A stretch of 64,000 nt of DNA. Source: Corythucha ciliata. Taxonomy: Eukaryota; Arthropoda; Insecta; Hemiptera; Tingidae. Positions 45,033-58,165 of the stretch are shown here, in pieces (within the stretch, counting starts at the first letter, position 1; every line of letters begins with the position of its first letter). The notes below the pieces were generated by a model. It did not search any database, was not told the DNA's origin, and was given only the letters and a program-made list of their open reading frames with translations. Both the position numbers and the translations under genes were made by a program. Location: positions 43,443,253-43,507,252 of the forward strand of contig CM075939.1 of the NCBI GenBank assembly GCA_038030265.1, in the 5' to 3' direction.

Positions 45033-47719
45033 GAAGCAGTGGCGGTTGACCTACACCTTTCAAGACCCATAGGGCGGAAATTTCCAATGGGACCCTATTC
45101 ATGCCCTGAGTATAATGCAGCGTCAGCCTTTATATCCATTTTAACCGCAAATTAGCACTTTTTCACATTTTATAACACGAATTTTCGCTTTTTAAGCATT
45201 TATGCCGTCCAACTGCGGTTTTCCCCACTTTTAGCCGCGAATAAGCGCTATTTTGCAGTTATAGCCGAGAACTATTAGCATTTTTCTCAATTTTGGCCCA
45301 AAAACTGTCTAGCGTTTTTCCAAACTTTGGCCGCGAATTTCTCACTTTTATCGCCACGAATTTGCCATTTTCTTCTATGTTAGCCGCGGAATTGGCGTTA
45401 TTCATTCATTTTAGCGCAGGAATCAGCGCTTTTTCTCCAATTTTTCCTTGAATCGAATAGTTTTCTCAATCTTAGCCATGAATTTTATCGTTTACCTCAA
45501 TTTTAACCGCTATAGTTTTTAGATAGATGTAATGAAAAGTTCTGTCGCCGTTATTTTTAATTAATAAATTAATTAAACTGATGTTATTCGGACGACGATG
45601 GAAGGGCATAGCCCAACACGATTCGAGTTTCGAGAAAAAATGGCTCCCCAGTGGGATTTGAACCCGCAACCTCTAGATTACCAGTCCAACACGCAGCCAA
45701 CTGCGCCACGGAGACGCCTTTGGGAGTCGTACTCCGAGGGATAAGCTGAGCCGAACCCCACCCAGGTCCATTCTTTCTCGAAACTCTAGGCGTTTCTCCT
45801 GATCGGTAAACCACGCCGAATTTTATCTTATCTAGATGTTGATAGATAGATATAATGAATAATTCTGTCGCCGGTATTTTTAATTAATAAATTGATCAAA
45901 CTGACTGACTTGAACTGCTATAGTTATCTCTTTTGTTCGCTTCTAGCCATTTTCTCAATTTCAGCCAATAAGATATGGTATTTATTTACACATTTGACTG
46001 GAAAGAAAACAAAGACATACTATTTGTGCGCAAGCACAGTCAGAATAAAACCAATGAGATATTGCTTCCACGAAAACCAAGAATCAATGGTGTTTTCTAA
46101 ATTTTAAACCGGGAATTACTGAATTTTTATCACTTTTTTCCGCGAGTGAGCAATTTGTCTTAATTTTCCAAAAAGTTTACGGCAAAAAATCTCGAATTAT
46201 AGCGTTTACATCAAATTCAGTCGCGAATGATCGCTTTTTCTCAGTTTAGCCCGTGAATTAGGCACTAACAGTGAAATATTGGAGCATCTTGTTAATTTTA
46301 ACTATGATTCGGCGATTTTTCTGAATTTTATCCATGATATGAGAGCTTTTACCAAATTTCAGTCACAAATCGTCGTTTTTACTCCCACGTTTTTCAATTG
46401 TAATCAATAAATAAATTGTAATAAAGTTGTCTCTATTCTAGCCATGAATTAGCTTTTTTCATCAATCGCGAAAAATGAGCCAGTTTCCTGAATTTTAGAC
46501 GTTAGCCTCCTATGACGAGTACATTTTCTCAAGTTCATGCCGTGAATCGGCTCTTTTCATCTATTTTCACCGCGAATGAGCAAGTTTTCACCAATTTTAG
46601 CCGCGAACCCAGCACATTTTCTCAATTTGTCTCAGGAGTTAGCAAATTTGTATTAATTTTTGCGCGGGTGATTGATTTTTTATCAATTTTCCACGTAGTA
46701 AACTCCTGAAATCACAAGGTTCAGCGTTTTTATGAATATCAGTTGCGAATGAGCCCTTTTTCTAAATTTTCAGCATTGATTAGCGCTTTTCATAACCGTG
46801 AGTAAGTTTTTTTCCTTTTTTTTTTTTTTTAACTCACTCACTCCAAGTCGGCTTTTTATTTATTTTCATTTTTAGCCGCGAATTAGTACTTTTTCTCTAT
46901 TCTCGTCGCGAAACAGCGCCTTTTATCAACTTTTCGGGAAATTTACTTAAAAAATTTTGAATTATAGCGTTCATACCAATTTTCGCCTCGAATGGTCACT
47001 TTTTCTTACTTTTAGCCGTGATTTAGCTCATTTCCTTAATTTCAGCTGCGAATTTGGCGCATTTTATCCATTCATGCCGTGAATCTGGGGGCTTTCCTCA
47101 CTTTTAGCGGCAAGTAATCTCTATTGCTCAGTTACAGCCGTGTTTTTCAATTGCAGTCACGAATTTGCAATTGTTCTTCATCAGGAGTCACGAATTAGCA
47201 CTGTGATAAGCACTTTTTTTTCTTTTAATTTTAGACTTGGATTGGCGCTTTTCATCTATTTTCGCGCGAAAAGAGCGAGCTTATAACAGTTTTAGACATG
47301 AATTATTGTTTTTCTCATTTTGAGTTTTGCATTAGCGAATTTTCATCAATTTCCCCGCGGGTGAGTGATTTTCTTAACTTTCCACGTAGTTTACTCCAGA
47401 AATCGCGAGTTACAGCGTTTATATGTGAATTTTAGCCGCGTGAATAAGCGTTTTTTCTCTTTTTTAACCGCGAATTGACCCTTTTCCCTGATTTTGGCTG
47501 AGAATTATCGCTTTTTATCAATTATAACCACGAATAAGTGATTTTTCTGAATTTTAGCCACGGTCTGAGTGAGTGGTTATTCTCAATTTCAGCCTCACGC
47601 AACTGGCGTTTCACTTCTTTACAACGAGTAGCAACTAATTCTTATTTCCCCTATTCTAGCCGTCAATTCTTTTATTTTAGCCACGAATTCGCGTTTTTCA
47701 ATTTTTGTATGTTTCACGA
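45033..47719 (+). repeat. hAT-style end followed by family-1 array, forward
   Basis: CAGTGGCGGTTGACCTACACC starts at 45033 and matches the reverse complement of the end at 21298-21316. Family-1 units run from about 45130, interrupted by the SINE-like element at 45515-45910. A T-tract lies at 46816-46830. No right terminus was found. Confidence 0.7.
45515..45910 (-). mobile_element. tRNA-Thr-like SINE element with direct flanking repeats
   Basis: On the - strand the core (45718 to about 45643) reads as a tRNA with loop CTGGTAA (anticodon GGT, Thr), B box GGTTCAAATCC and a well-paired T-arm. It is followed by GCCATTTTTTCTCGAAACTC, the same junction as copies 1 and 2. A ~60-bp block (TTCTGTCGCCG, then ATTTTTAATTAATAAATT) lies in direct orientation on both sides, at 45515-45577 and 45845-45910. 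This copies the tail-unit-tail layout of 2461-2894 with a different tail sequence. Confidence 0.65.
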
Positions 47720-49280
47720 AGTTTTTTTTTCGAGAAAACGCGATTTATAGAGTTTTTAATCAATTTTGGCCGCGAAGAGCGCGCCTTTTCTCACTTTTGG
47801 GCACGAATTAGCACTTTTACTCACAGTCAATTGTAGCCCGTTGTTATTTGTGAGGGCCAACCCCGTGAATTTGGTTTTCTGAACCCGCACTAGAGTGATC
47901 CAAACACTAAAAATTAGGTTTTTGAGAGAAACGATTTAGCGAATCGGATTTTGATGCAAATAGAGCCGCAAAATTCAATTTTTGAGAGTGCTAATGTCGT
48001 AAAATTGGTTCTTGAATGAACCAAAACAATGAGATCCGCTGTTGCATCGAGAAATGCGTATAGATTTTTTTTTTTTTCGAGAAAACGCGATTTATAGAGT
48101 TTTTAATCAATTTTGGCCGCGAAGAGCGCGCCTTTTCTCACTTTTGGGCACGAATTAGCACTTTTACTCACACTCAATTGTAGCCCGTTGGCGCATTTGT
48201 GAGGGCCAACCCCGTGAATTTGGTTTTCTGAACCCGCACTAGAGTGATCCAAACACTCAAAATTAGGTTTTTGAGAGAAACGATTTAGCGAATCGGATTT
48301 TGATGCAAATAGAGCCGCAAAATTCAATTTTTGAGAGTGCTAATGTCGTAAAATTGGTTCTTGAATGAACCAAAACAATGAGATCCGCTGTTGCATCGAG
48401 AAATGCGTATAGATTTTTTTTTTTTTTTTTTTTTTTTTTCGAGAAAACGCGATTTATAGAGTTTTTAATCAATTTTGGCCGCGAAGAGCGCGCCTTTTCT
48501 CACTTTTGGGCACGAATTAGCACTTTTACTCACACTCAATTGTAGCCCGTTGGCGCATTTGTGAGGGCCAACCCCGTGAATTTGGTTTTCTGAACCCGCA
48601 CTAGAGTGATCCAAACACTCAAAATTAGGTTTTTGAGAGAAACGATTTAGCGAATCGGATTTTGATGCAAATAGAGCCGCAAAATTCAATTTTTGAGAGT
48701 GCTAATGTCGTAAAATTGGTTCTTGAATGAACCAAAACAATGAGATCCGCTGTTGCATCGAGAAATGCGTATAGATTTTTTTTTTTTTTCGAGAAAACGC
48801 GATTTATAGAGTTTTTAATCAATTTTGGCCGCGAAGAGCGCGCCTTTTCTCACTTTTGGGCACGAATTAGCACTTTTACTCACACTCAATTGTAGCCCGT
48901 TGGCGCATTTGTGAGGGCCAACCCCGTGAATTTGGTTTACGAGAAACGCGATTTATAGAGTTTTTAATCAATTTTGGCCGCGAAGAGCGCGCCTTTTCTC
49001 ACTTTTGGGCACGAATTAGCACTTTTACTCACACTCAATTGTAGCCCGTTGTTATTTGTGAGGGCCTACCCCGTGAATTTGGTTTTCTGAACCCGCACCA
49101 GAGTGATCCAAACACTCAAAATTATGTTTTTGAGAGAAACGAATTAGCGAATCGGATTTTGATGCAAATAGAGCCGCAAAATTCAATTTTTGAGAGTGCT
49201 AATGTCGTAAAATTGGTTCTTGAATGAACCAAAACAATGAGATCCGCTGTTGCATCGAGAAATGCGTATAGATTTTTTTT
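47720..49280 (+). repeat. Recent tandem duplication, ~350-bp units with T-tracts
   Basis: Units begin CGAGAAAACGCGATTTATAG at 47731, 48078, 48440 and 48790 and, slightly altered, at 48940. Spacing is 347, 362, 350 and 150 bp; the fourth unit is truncated. Each full unit ends GAAATGCGTATAGA followed by a T-tract of 9 to 27 nt. Units 2 and 3 appear identical apart from the T-tract. The unit contains family-1 and family-3 motifs. Confidence 0.9.
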
Positions 49281-52200
49281 TTTCCCCAAATGAGTCAATT
49301 TCGAAAAAAATGATTTTTGAAAGAGGAAATCGTTACTTTGCGTTTGCGTATTTCGACAGCCATGAATTCCAAGACCCTCATCGACGCATGCGCCCGTCGC
49401 TGTGGACAAAGCGGTAGTAGAGATGAGTTTGCACGTTTATTCTTATAAGTTTATTTTAAAACGAGGACATAAATAACAGGTATCGTTCTTGTATGGGAGC
49501 TCAAATACCCCCAGGGAGTAGAGTCATTTCGTTGCATTAGATAACAGCCATTTTGTTTTATTCTTCTAAGCGAATGTATTAATAGGAGAGAAAAAGTGCA
49601 GGAAGGGGTCTGCCTTATACGTTTTTAACAATTATTTTCCTTACTACAAAAGAACTAAAAGATTACTCCGCGAGTAAACTGTACCATAAATTATACAAAT
49701 CCATTAAAACAATTCACTACGGTCTTATAAGCTTTATTTCTTTCCACGCGTATACCAACTTTTTCCCCACCAAGAAGCGTCTCCAAGACTTTCCACTAAA
49801 TAAAGTCTTTAGAATGCATTTTGAAGGAGCATGGTTGACTTATCCTGAAAATTCACAGTTGTTTGATGTCAAAGAGTACAAGGATTAACGAGGCAATAGC
49901 GATGACACCGTCTCGTGTTTAAAAGGCTGCCGGAGACGTTTTAAAATTTAATGCGTGCCTTTAAAAACCACGGCGGCTAACTCAAAATTCAACCTTAAAG
50001 CAAAGTAGGATACGAACTCTTCAGGAAGAAAGTTTTTCAGCTTTTAAACGACTAATTTATTCATATTTGATTTCTCATCCTTTTAATTTATTTGATTTTG
50101 TTTTTTGTTTTTTTCTATAAATTACACATGGAATACATAAATACAAGCGTTAGCAGAAACTCAACGGCAATTTGTAGAAATGGGTGAAACCACTGAAATA
50201 ATGGGACTCAAAATATGATGAATGCATTTCTTTTTTGCACTATCCCCACCCACCCCCTTTTCTGTGCACCGCCGACCATCAACGCCCTCAACGCGGCCGA
50301 TGGCTAGGTCACGGCGCACCTTTCACCTTGAAACTTCTCACGAGTAACACGACCCTAAACTTTTGACTCTTCTTTCCAACAGAAGATGAAGAAAAAAAAA
50401 AAAAAAAAAAAGGAGAGGAAAAAAACTTTCCCTTAAACAACAAATTGTATGTTAATAAAGATGATTGGATGCAGAGGGGAGGGGTCATCACGAAAAATTG
50501 CCACTTTTTCTCCCAAAAGGTTTGAATTGAGGGTGTTTAACCCCTTTCCTAAAACCCCTCCACCTCCCATATACTTGATTAAATCAAAAAGAAAAGTCAA
50601 TCTGTCGCCGCCTAACCACCCAAACAACTAGACCAACTATGTTTTTAACTTAGGTATCAAAAATGCGAACTTTTATTGAAGATTATTTTCAATTAATGAA
50701 AATTAATGAAGTAAAAGAAAAGAGTGTCACTCACCTTAACAAAAAAAGGCTTCCGACGTTTTTAATTACACTTTTATTTCTTTTTAAAAGAAAGTAACTC
50801 TGTAGGATTAAAATAAATAAAAACTCGTTTCTTTCGAATCTTATTTTTTCACAACAAATAAACCGAAAATAGTTGTTGACACATAAAAATAATTATTTCA
50901 ATTGTAGATGTAGGAGAGGGGATGGAAAGTATCCATGAGCGAAAATCACAAAAAGAGGTACATGGGCATGACATTTTTCGTGTTTAGAATAGGTAAATAC
51001 AAAAATTACATTTGAGCGTACAATACACAGAAAAAGTGTCTTTTTTTTTTAAAAGAAAAAACGATTTTGTATACTTTTAAGGATAATTTTAAATAAAAGG
51101 CATCGTTGCGTTCGGCGCTCTCGTCGTCCAGGTGTTTGTTAGAACGCAAAAAGTTCTGGGTTGCAGTGGGGATCGAACAAATGTGAAATTAATATTGCCA
51201 CGTGAACCAATACAATTGAAAGTGGTTTGTGGCGGGGGGGGGGTCGTATCAGGCATTCCAATCGCGTGAACATATACTAGAATGAATAAGGGCGATGTTG
51301 ACTTATTTGTACAGGGAAATCAGCCGCTTGCCGGGCTTACAAATTGGAAAATGTGAACAAATAAAGCGGTTTCTTCCTTCATGAAATTGTTTTAATGATG
51401 ATGTTATATTACGCTAGGGAAAAACATTTAACGTTGCAAGATAAATTCATGTTTCAACTTTTGTTTTTTCATTTATTATTTTTATTTATTTACATGTCGC
51501 TGAATTGTCCCCAAATTCCGTGTTTCACCCAGTTTTGAGAACTATTGGTGACCCTTTATCTTTTTACGTTAAATCGCAATAAAAACTCCCAGGAAAAGAA
51601 GTCATTTCATTCGACAATCTCGAACAAGCACCCAACCCCACCCCTTTAGCACCACACAGATCCTGCGGATCGTGCTTTTTTTGATTGAGTTCTCAAGCAA
51701 TAACCCTTCCACTCGGCTGGCTACTATCCAATAAATCGCTTGAACAAAACTATCAAAACACATCCTTTATACGAGCGTTCCTTTTTTAATTATTTATTCA
51801 CTTTTCGTAAATTGTTCAACGACAACATCAGTTTATCGATTGAAATGGAAAGACAAAGTAACTCTTCGTTTCGTTTCATACAAAACTCGTGTAATTAGAT
51901 TCTTAAAAATAAGGCACGCCCACCGAATGAACATCGTGAGTTTTTTTTTTGTGTGAGAATTGTGGTGGGTGGGGGGGCGGGGGTGCGCTGAAGAGTGAGT
52001 CTCCGAGTGAGGGGTGATGATTAGTCTTATTTTTGAAGAGTTGCTAAGCCCGGGATTATAGTCCCAAGAGTTACAGAGGCTGATAATAATCATGAACCGG
52101 GCTTAGGAAGCTTACTTTTGAAACGAGGATTTCTGGAAAAGAAAAAGACAAAAAAAAAAAGTGAAATAAATAAATGAAAAAGGAGAAGATGCGATAAAGA

Positions 52201-53805
52201 AAACAGCGGTGAAAAAAGATCGCATTTCACGCCATGATTGTTGATAGAAAAACTATTGATTATCTGCTTCATACATGCTACTTTTCTACCAGCTTAAGTG
52301 AATTTCACCGTTCTAAATTGAATACAATCTCGTATGCAATTCGAACAATTAATTTAAAGGTATCGGAGATAATATTTCATCGTCCGTGACAGAACACCGA
52401 GAAGGCGTTGACACTGAAGAAAAGAATAACGAAAGAGTTGGACCATGAAATTGAGGACCGTGAGAGCACAAACGCATATCATTATGCTCGCTAATGAATT
52501 ATTTACACCTGAGGTGAAAAGTAGGTGATAAAGAAAGTTGTGAATCAATAGACGCCCGCACCTTATCCTCGCGCTATACGCCACGGTTCGGTTATTTTAA
52601 AGCCCCCCCCCCACCCCCAACCTAACAACCACGCTTTGTACAGTGTCACTGGGTATAGATGAAGGGGCTACAGAAAAAGATCAAGCGCTCACGTTGTTAA
52701 GCGGAATAAAACGCCGCACTTTCTGTGATTATTGTGATCATAATCACGACTCAAAGCGAAGTTGAAAAGACTCTCAAAGGTATAGGGAAGATGTTACGTT
52801 CTCGGAATGAATAAACAATCCAAGTGGGATCATCCACCTCTTTATCTCATTTGCCCCACTGTCCTTTGTCTCATTGTTGTGCTGTGTTTATTTGGCACAG
52901 TGCATCCGATACGAGTTTTTACCCTACTCGTGGCGGGGCCTCTACAGAAGAATTTCATTCGCTGAGTTTTACTTTTATTTCTTCACTCCGCAACCCGTTG
53001 CATTGTACCTTGTATTTTAACTAGGTATAGGTACTGCGGGGAGGGTCGGGAATAAATTGCAGGCATAAAAGAGACTGTTTTTCGCCTTATTCACTTGAAT
53101 AAAGTCAAATTACTAGCTAGAAAGGCTAGGATAAAATAAATTACACAAAGTGCGATTAACGTATAGCACAAATAACCAGCTACAAGGTTTATTATTTTCT
53201 TCCTTTGGATACGTTCTATAGGAAATTGAATGGCTTGAATTTTATTGTTCTATATAGTTGCATTTTGTACACAATGAACACTGTTTGTGCGTATATGAAT
53301 TTTAGTGAGGTGAATAAAGTGCTATTAAGCAGTTTCCTCTCCGACCGCAATTTTAGAGGTGGAAAAGTTTGAGAGTATGATTATACAGCACGAGCCCTCG
53401 CGCAATAACCTGCAGTTTATTGGCGTTTATTTTTAAGTCCGCCCGACCTCCCCCCCCCCACCCACGAGGTTAGATTACCGGAAGCTGCCAGGGCTGATGT
53501 AATGGCACAGCACAAAAGAAAAGAAACAGCAGTCCTATAGTATAATATTATGCTTGTGGAGTGCTCTCCAAGATGTTTTTGTTAAAGAATACCCCTACCC
53601 TTTCTCATTTTACTTACCCACTGAAAAAGTTGACAGGGCCTATTCGACCGACGTCTGGCCTTCGAAAAGGATGAACTACACGCGATACTGATAAGGACAC
53701 AATGGACTTTGGTTCTGCATTTAGGCTTCGAGTGGTGGGGATTCATATGCGGTACAATACCGGACGCTCGGCGAATTGCGTTGGTTTACACTTTGCAGTG
53801 GCGGA
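49281..53805. other. Long non-repetitive stretch, no gene recognised
   Basis: Base composition is even and AT-rich, with only simple tracts: A-run 50393-50411, G-run 51234-51243 and T-run near 51941. No frame above 90 aa and no splice-compatible exon with family features was found. It may be intergenic or intronic DNA. Confidence 0.4.
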
Positions 53806-54039
53806 TTTACGGGGTGGGTTTTGGGGGTTTAAACCCCCCCTGAGAAGATGGCGTATGCTATTGCTGGTCATTGGAGAGATTTTTTTTATCTTTACCAAGG
53901 CCGCTGAATAAGGGTCGCTGAACAGATGATTCATATAGATATCCTCCTCCCCTCGTCATTCATCTACAATGCAGCCAGTAGTGCATCGATGAAAGGGTTA
54001 AGGGGTGGGCAGCCATAAAATTGATAGCGATTTCCATTT
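53806..54039 (+). mobile_element. Transposon left end (CAGTGGCGGATTTACGG)
   Basis: CAGTGGCGGATTTACGGGG is followed by a GGGGGTTTAAACCCCCC palindrome, a typical terminus of non-autonomous hAT-like elements. The right end is not identified. Confidence 0.45.
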
Positions 54040-54480
54040 GCATAAAATTTTACTATATCAAAAATAGATAAAAGAGGCAAAAATATATAAAAATCGCTAG
54101 AAATGAGGAAACTCCGTAAAATGGAGAAAAATCGCTAATCCACATGACTGAGAAGTGCACTGCTAAAATGGAAAAAACGGATCAATTTGAGAAAATTCCC
54201 TAATTTACAGCTAAGATTGAGCACTCCGGTGATTCGTGGCTAAAATTAAGAAATTATAGGCACGCTGATAAAATTGGCCGCACAAATTGAGAAAAAGCGC
54301 TATTTGTGAAGCTAAAATGCACAAAAACGCCAATTCACGGATTTTCTAATTCGGAGCTGATTGAGTAAGAGCTGTGATTCGCGGGTGAAATTGAGTTTTC
54401 TTTCGGGAATAATTCACGGCTAAAATTTAGAAATAATTCTCAGCTAAATTGAAATCAACCAAAACCGCTAGCTCAGCGGA
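54040..54480 (-). repeat. Family-1 array, reverse
   Basis: Diverged units such as GATTCGTGGCTAAAATTAAG and AATTCACGGCTAAAATTTAG. The array resumes at 55159-55250. Confidence 0.65.
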
Positions 54481-54481
54481 T

Positions 54482-55155
54482 CAATGGGGAACTTGCATGA
54501 ATGTCCAATTTGGGAGAAAAGTATTCCGGCGAATTTGCACATGGACAGAAAAATATCAACGGTAGTTGCAGCCCGATTGGTGCATTTGGTGATTTTTAAA
54601 TACATTTCTAAGTTCTTCAAGGGGGGATAGATGGTACGAGGGAAAATTATGTCAATCCCTAGTTTTAGTTATTAAATTTTCTATAGGTGCCGCAGATCTT
54701 CGGCCATTACTGTCCTTCACCTACGTCACGAGCAGTCCCAACCGCCCTTGCGCTGGACCCAGTACATTATTAAATCATTATTGGGTTGTGATTTTTGAGA
54801 ATTCATAAATTCAAGTTCAAAATTAACTTGCTCTTCTGCTCTAGGGTGAGCAATCGGGAGTAAAGGACTGCTAATGACGTCAGTCCCCACCCCTCCCACC
54901 TGATGGACTGGGGGAAATCTGTGGCACCTAAAGAAGAGTTAGTCACCTTGCCCAGAAAATTTGTCTTACCCCTTCTACTCAACCATCCATTTCATTAAAT
55001 AGGCTTTGACGTTATCAAATCCCCACTCAAAGTTTTTAAAAATTCGCTCTAAAAAAATCCTTGATTGATTTCAATGTTTAATGTGAGCAATAGCATTGTG
55101 GTATGAGCCCCTTCAAGAAACACCAGTGCTTGAAAAATGCGCAAGTTCCTCATTG
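54482..55155. mobile_element. TIR element, copy A (CAATGGGGAACTTGCA)
   Basis: Left terminus CAATGGGGAACTTGCA and right terminus GCAAGTTCCTCATTG are inverted. Left (about 200 bp) and right (about 200 bp) flanks match copy B at 56162-56611; the centre differs. No coding frame and no clear target-site duplication were found. Confidence 0.75.
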
Positions 55156-55255
55156 CAGATAATCCGCTAATTCGTGGCTAAAATTGAGCAAACGCGGTAA
55201 CTCGCGGCTAAAATGAAGATATAACGCTAATCCACATGAAGTCATGACACAAGAA

Positions 55256-55679
55256 GTGAAAAAAAAAAAAAAAAAACTACTAGAATTGAAGAAAGAAAAA
55301 TTTTTCTCCTTTTTCATTTCTCCTTTAAGGTAGTGCTCACGATGGGTTCGAGTCCTGGGTCTCACGTTGGCTCTAGAAAATGCAGAGGAAATCGTGAAAT
55401 TCCCAAAACAATGTATCCAGCCCCAAAACCTGTAAATTGCATGCCAAAAACTGCATCCTCCAATCATTTTATAGCGCGAGCGAGGAACTACTGCAGTAAA
55501 CTACAGTGGTGATGGGAGGAGGTACTCAATCAGTTGGTAAGGTCGAGACGGTCTTATAACCGGTCTTACGATTTTGTAGTCAGTTTATCCAGTCCTTATA
55601 GCTTGAATGTAACCAACTCGATGTTGGTGGTGGGGGCGAGGTGAGGACGGCCACGGCTCAGTGCACAAATGCCAGTGCA
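55256..55679. other. Spacer between arrays
   Basis: An A-run lies at 55258-55275. Nothing else was recognised. Confidence 0.3.
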
Positions 55680-57120
55680 CCATTGGTCAGTTTTTTTCTT
55701 TAAGGGCACGAATTTTGGTATTTTTTTTAGATGCAGATAAACCACTTTGAAAGTTTGAAGGCTCAAATCTTCTGCAACCTCTTTAAGGCGTTTTCGCGTT
55801 TGATTAATTTGACCATTATTGAGTTTTCATAGACAGCTTTTTGCTATTTTTAGGACATGCATCATCAGTTCAGACATTTTAAACGTGTGAAGATGGCTCA
55901 GTTTAGCCGTTCTTGACGCACAAATGGTCGATTTTCAAAACAGGAATAATCTGTTTAGGGCTTTTCAAAGAGCGAATCGTCAGTTTAACCCTTAATAGGC
56001 CACATTATTATACGTATAGAGTCAGTTTTACCTATTTTAGGGCGTGAATACCTCAAACTGCCAGTATATGACCATTATCAGGGCATGAATAGTCAGCGTG
56101 ATATTTTCAAGGCGCGAATCGCAAGTTGACCTACTTTTAGGAAGCGTAAAGCCAGTTTTGCCAATGGGGAACTTGCATGAATGCCCGATTTAGGGGAAAA
56201 AGTATACCAGTGACTGGCACATGCGGACAAAGATATCAACGGTAGTTGCAGCCCGATTGGTGCGTCTGGTGATTTTTAAATCAATTTCAAAGTTCTTCAG
56301 GAGAGGATGGATGGTGCGAGGGAAAAATGACGTCAAAGAGCAGTTTTGAAGCATTTGAGGAAACTCTAAAATGTTTTGTTTACAAATAACAAGAAAAATT
56401 AAACCCCAGAAAACACGTCTTCACCCCTCTTCCCAATACCATCCATTTCATCAACTGCTCTTTGACGTAATCAAACCCCCACTCAAAATTTTTAAAAATT
56501 CGCTTTAAAAAAACCCTTGATTGATTTCAGTGTTTAATGTGGGCAATTGTCTTGTTGAAGAGTTCTCTTCAAGAAACACCAGTGATTGAAAAATGTGCAA
56601 GTTCCCCATTGTAGGCCTTGTAAAGCCAGTTTGGCTAATTTTAGGGCGCATAGTAAATGAGTTTTTTCTCATTTAAAAACCGCGAATAGGATGTCATACC
56701 AAGGCGAGAATAGTCAGTTTGGCGATTTTTGGCGCAAGACTGGTCAGTTAAACAGCGGCGTATCCACCAGTTTGGCTGTTTTTAGCGTGCAATTCGTCCC
56801 ATGAAGGTTATAGTTTGACCATTATTGGCGCGCAAATGGTCGATTTTTCAGCCTTCAGGGCAGGAATCATCAGTTTAGGCATGTTCAGGGCGTGAACCGT
56901 CAGTTTATTCATTTTTTCGCACTTGGAGACAGTCTGGCCATTTTTAGAGAGGTACCTAATTGCCAATTTTTAGGGCATAATTAGTCGCAGTTTAGCCGTT
57001 TTCAAACGGCATAAATCTTCAGTTTTGCTATTTTGGATCGCGATTAAAGTCAGTATAGCCGTTTTTATGGTGAGAATAGCTATTTCTAGTTAGTCAATCG
57101 ATGTTGAGTCATTTTTAGTA
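55680..57120 (+). repeat. Family-2b array (TTTTAGGGC-CGAATCGTCAGTTT), forward
   Basis: Same unit as 15410-16190, here outside any delimited element. Copy B of the TIR element splits it at 56162-56611. Confidence 0.75.
56162..56611. mobile_element. TIR element, copy B (CAATGGGGAACTTGCA)
   Basis: It begins CAATGGGGAACTTGCATG and ends TGCAAGTTCCCCATTG. At 450 bp it is a shorter version of copy A, sharing ATATCAACGGTAGTTGCAGC on the left and AAAAATTCGCT and CAAGAAACACCAGTG on the right. Confidence 0.78.
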
Positions 57121-57257
57121 GAGCGAAGGACACAATTTCCCCAAGCCCCCCACCCTCTTGAGGAAATCCTGGATCAGCTGTCTGCTCAAAGAGCTATCCC
57201 TTAGGGCCGGCGCACACTAGGAGAAAATAGACGCCGACGCGCATCGGGGTGTCACTC

Positions 57258-58165
57258 AGAGAAGAAACCCCTTAAGTCTGCAGCTAAGCTCGCGGCCACC
57301 GCAGCCCCTTTAGAAAAGTCTATCGTCCCAATTCAAATAAGCGGAATTTCTGCGTACGCTCTTATTGATACCGGCAGCTCGGAAACGTTTTTAAGTAAAG
57401 AATTTGCTGAAGCATGTAATTTCAAACTTTACCCCACAAATTGCTCAGTTTCAATGGCTTCAACTTCTCTCTTTTCGACCATCACTAAATACTGTCGGGC
57501 AAAAATAGATCTTCTTGGCCATCATTATGAAAATATCAAACTGAACGTTCTACCCAGTTTGTGCGCAAAAATCGTTGTGGATCATTGAAAGTTTCTTTCG
57601 GGGCTCCTAAACCTCCTCTAACGTTGTGTTATTTGGCTCCGGCTAAAATTGACTCTCCACCACTTTTCGAACATCTAGTCGGTAATGTGAAGCCTATTAC
57701 AACGAAATCGCGAAAAAATTCAAATGATGACTATAATTTCATGGAAGGTGAAATAAAACAACTTCTCGCAGATGGCATAATATAGAAGCAAGCCGGTCAC
57801 CACGGAGAGCACAAGCTTTCGTTGTCAAAGAAGCACAGGAAGAGAATGGCAGTAGACTATTCACAAACAATCAATCGCTACACCTATCTTGACGCCCACC
57901 CCATTCAGGACCTGGAACAATTTGTTGCTAAAATCTCAAAAATTTGTATTTCAGTAGAATAGATTTCAAAAGCGCCTATCACCAAATACCTCTAAGAGTC
58001 CAGGACAGGCCTTTTACAGCCTTCGAGGCCTGCAGACTTTACCAATTTTGTCGTTTAGCTTTCGGTTTGACTGATGGCGTACCTACTTTCCAACGCGTTA
58101 TTGAAGATGTTATCAGCAAAGAAAATTTGTATACGTTGCAATGGTATCTAGAGGTGGGCAGCTGA
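57258..58165 (+). pseudogene. Ty3/Gypsy protease-reverse transcriptase remnant 3
   Basis: The protease part has an unaltered active site (ALIDTGSSETFLS). A frameshift near 57585 leads to YLAPAKIDSPPLFEHL and EGEIKQLLADGII, then a stop. Shifted frames then give KRMAVDYSQTINRYT and DFKSAYHQIPL ... PFTAFEACRLYQFCRLAFG, the early RT motifs. It ends before the YxDD box. Motif style differs from remnants 1 and 2, so this is another Gypsy lineage. Confidence 0.82.

Noticed and set aside
45643..45718. Functional tRNA-Thr (GGT)
   Set aside because: It folds better than the others, yet it has the same head and tail modules as the SINE-like copies and flanking direct repeats, so retroposon origin is preferred.
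52354..52584. Small membrane protein
   Set aside because: Hydrophobic composition only. No start context, homologue or splice partner could be argued.
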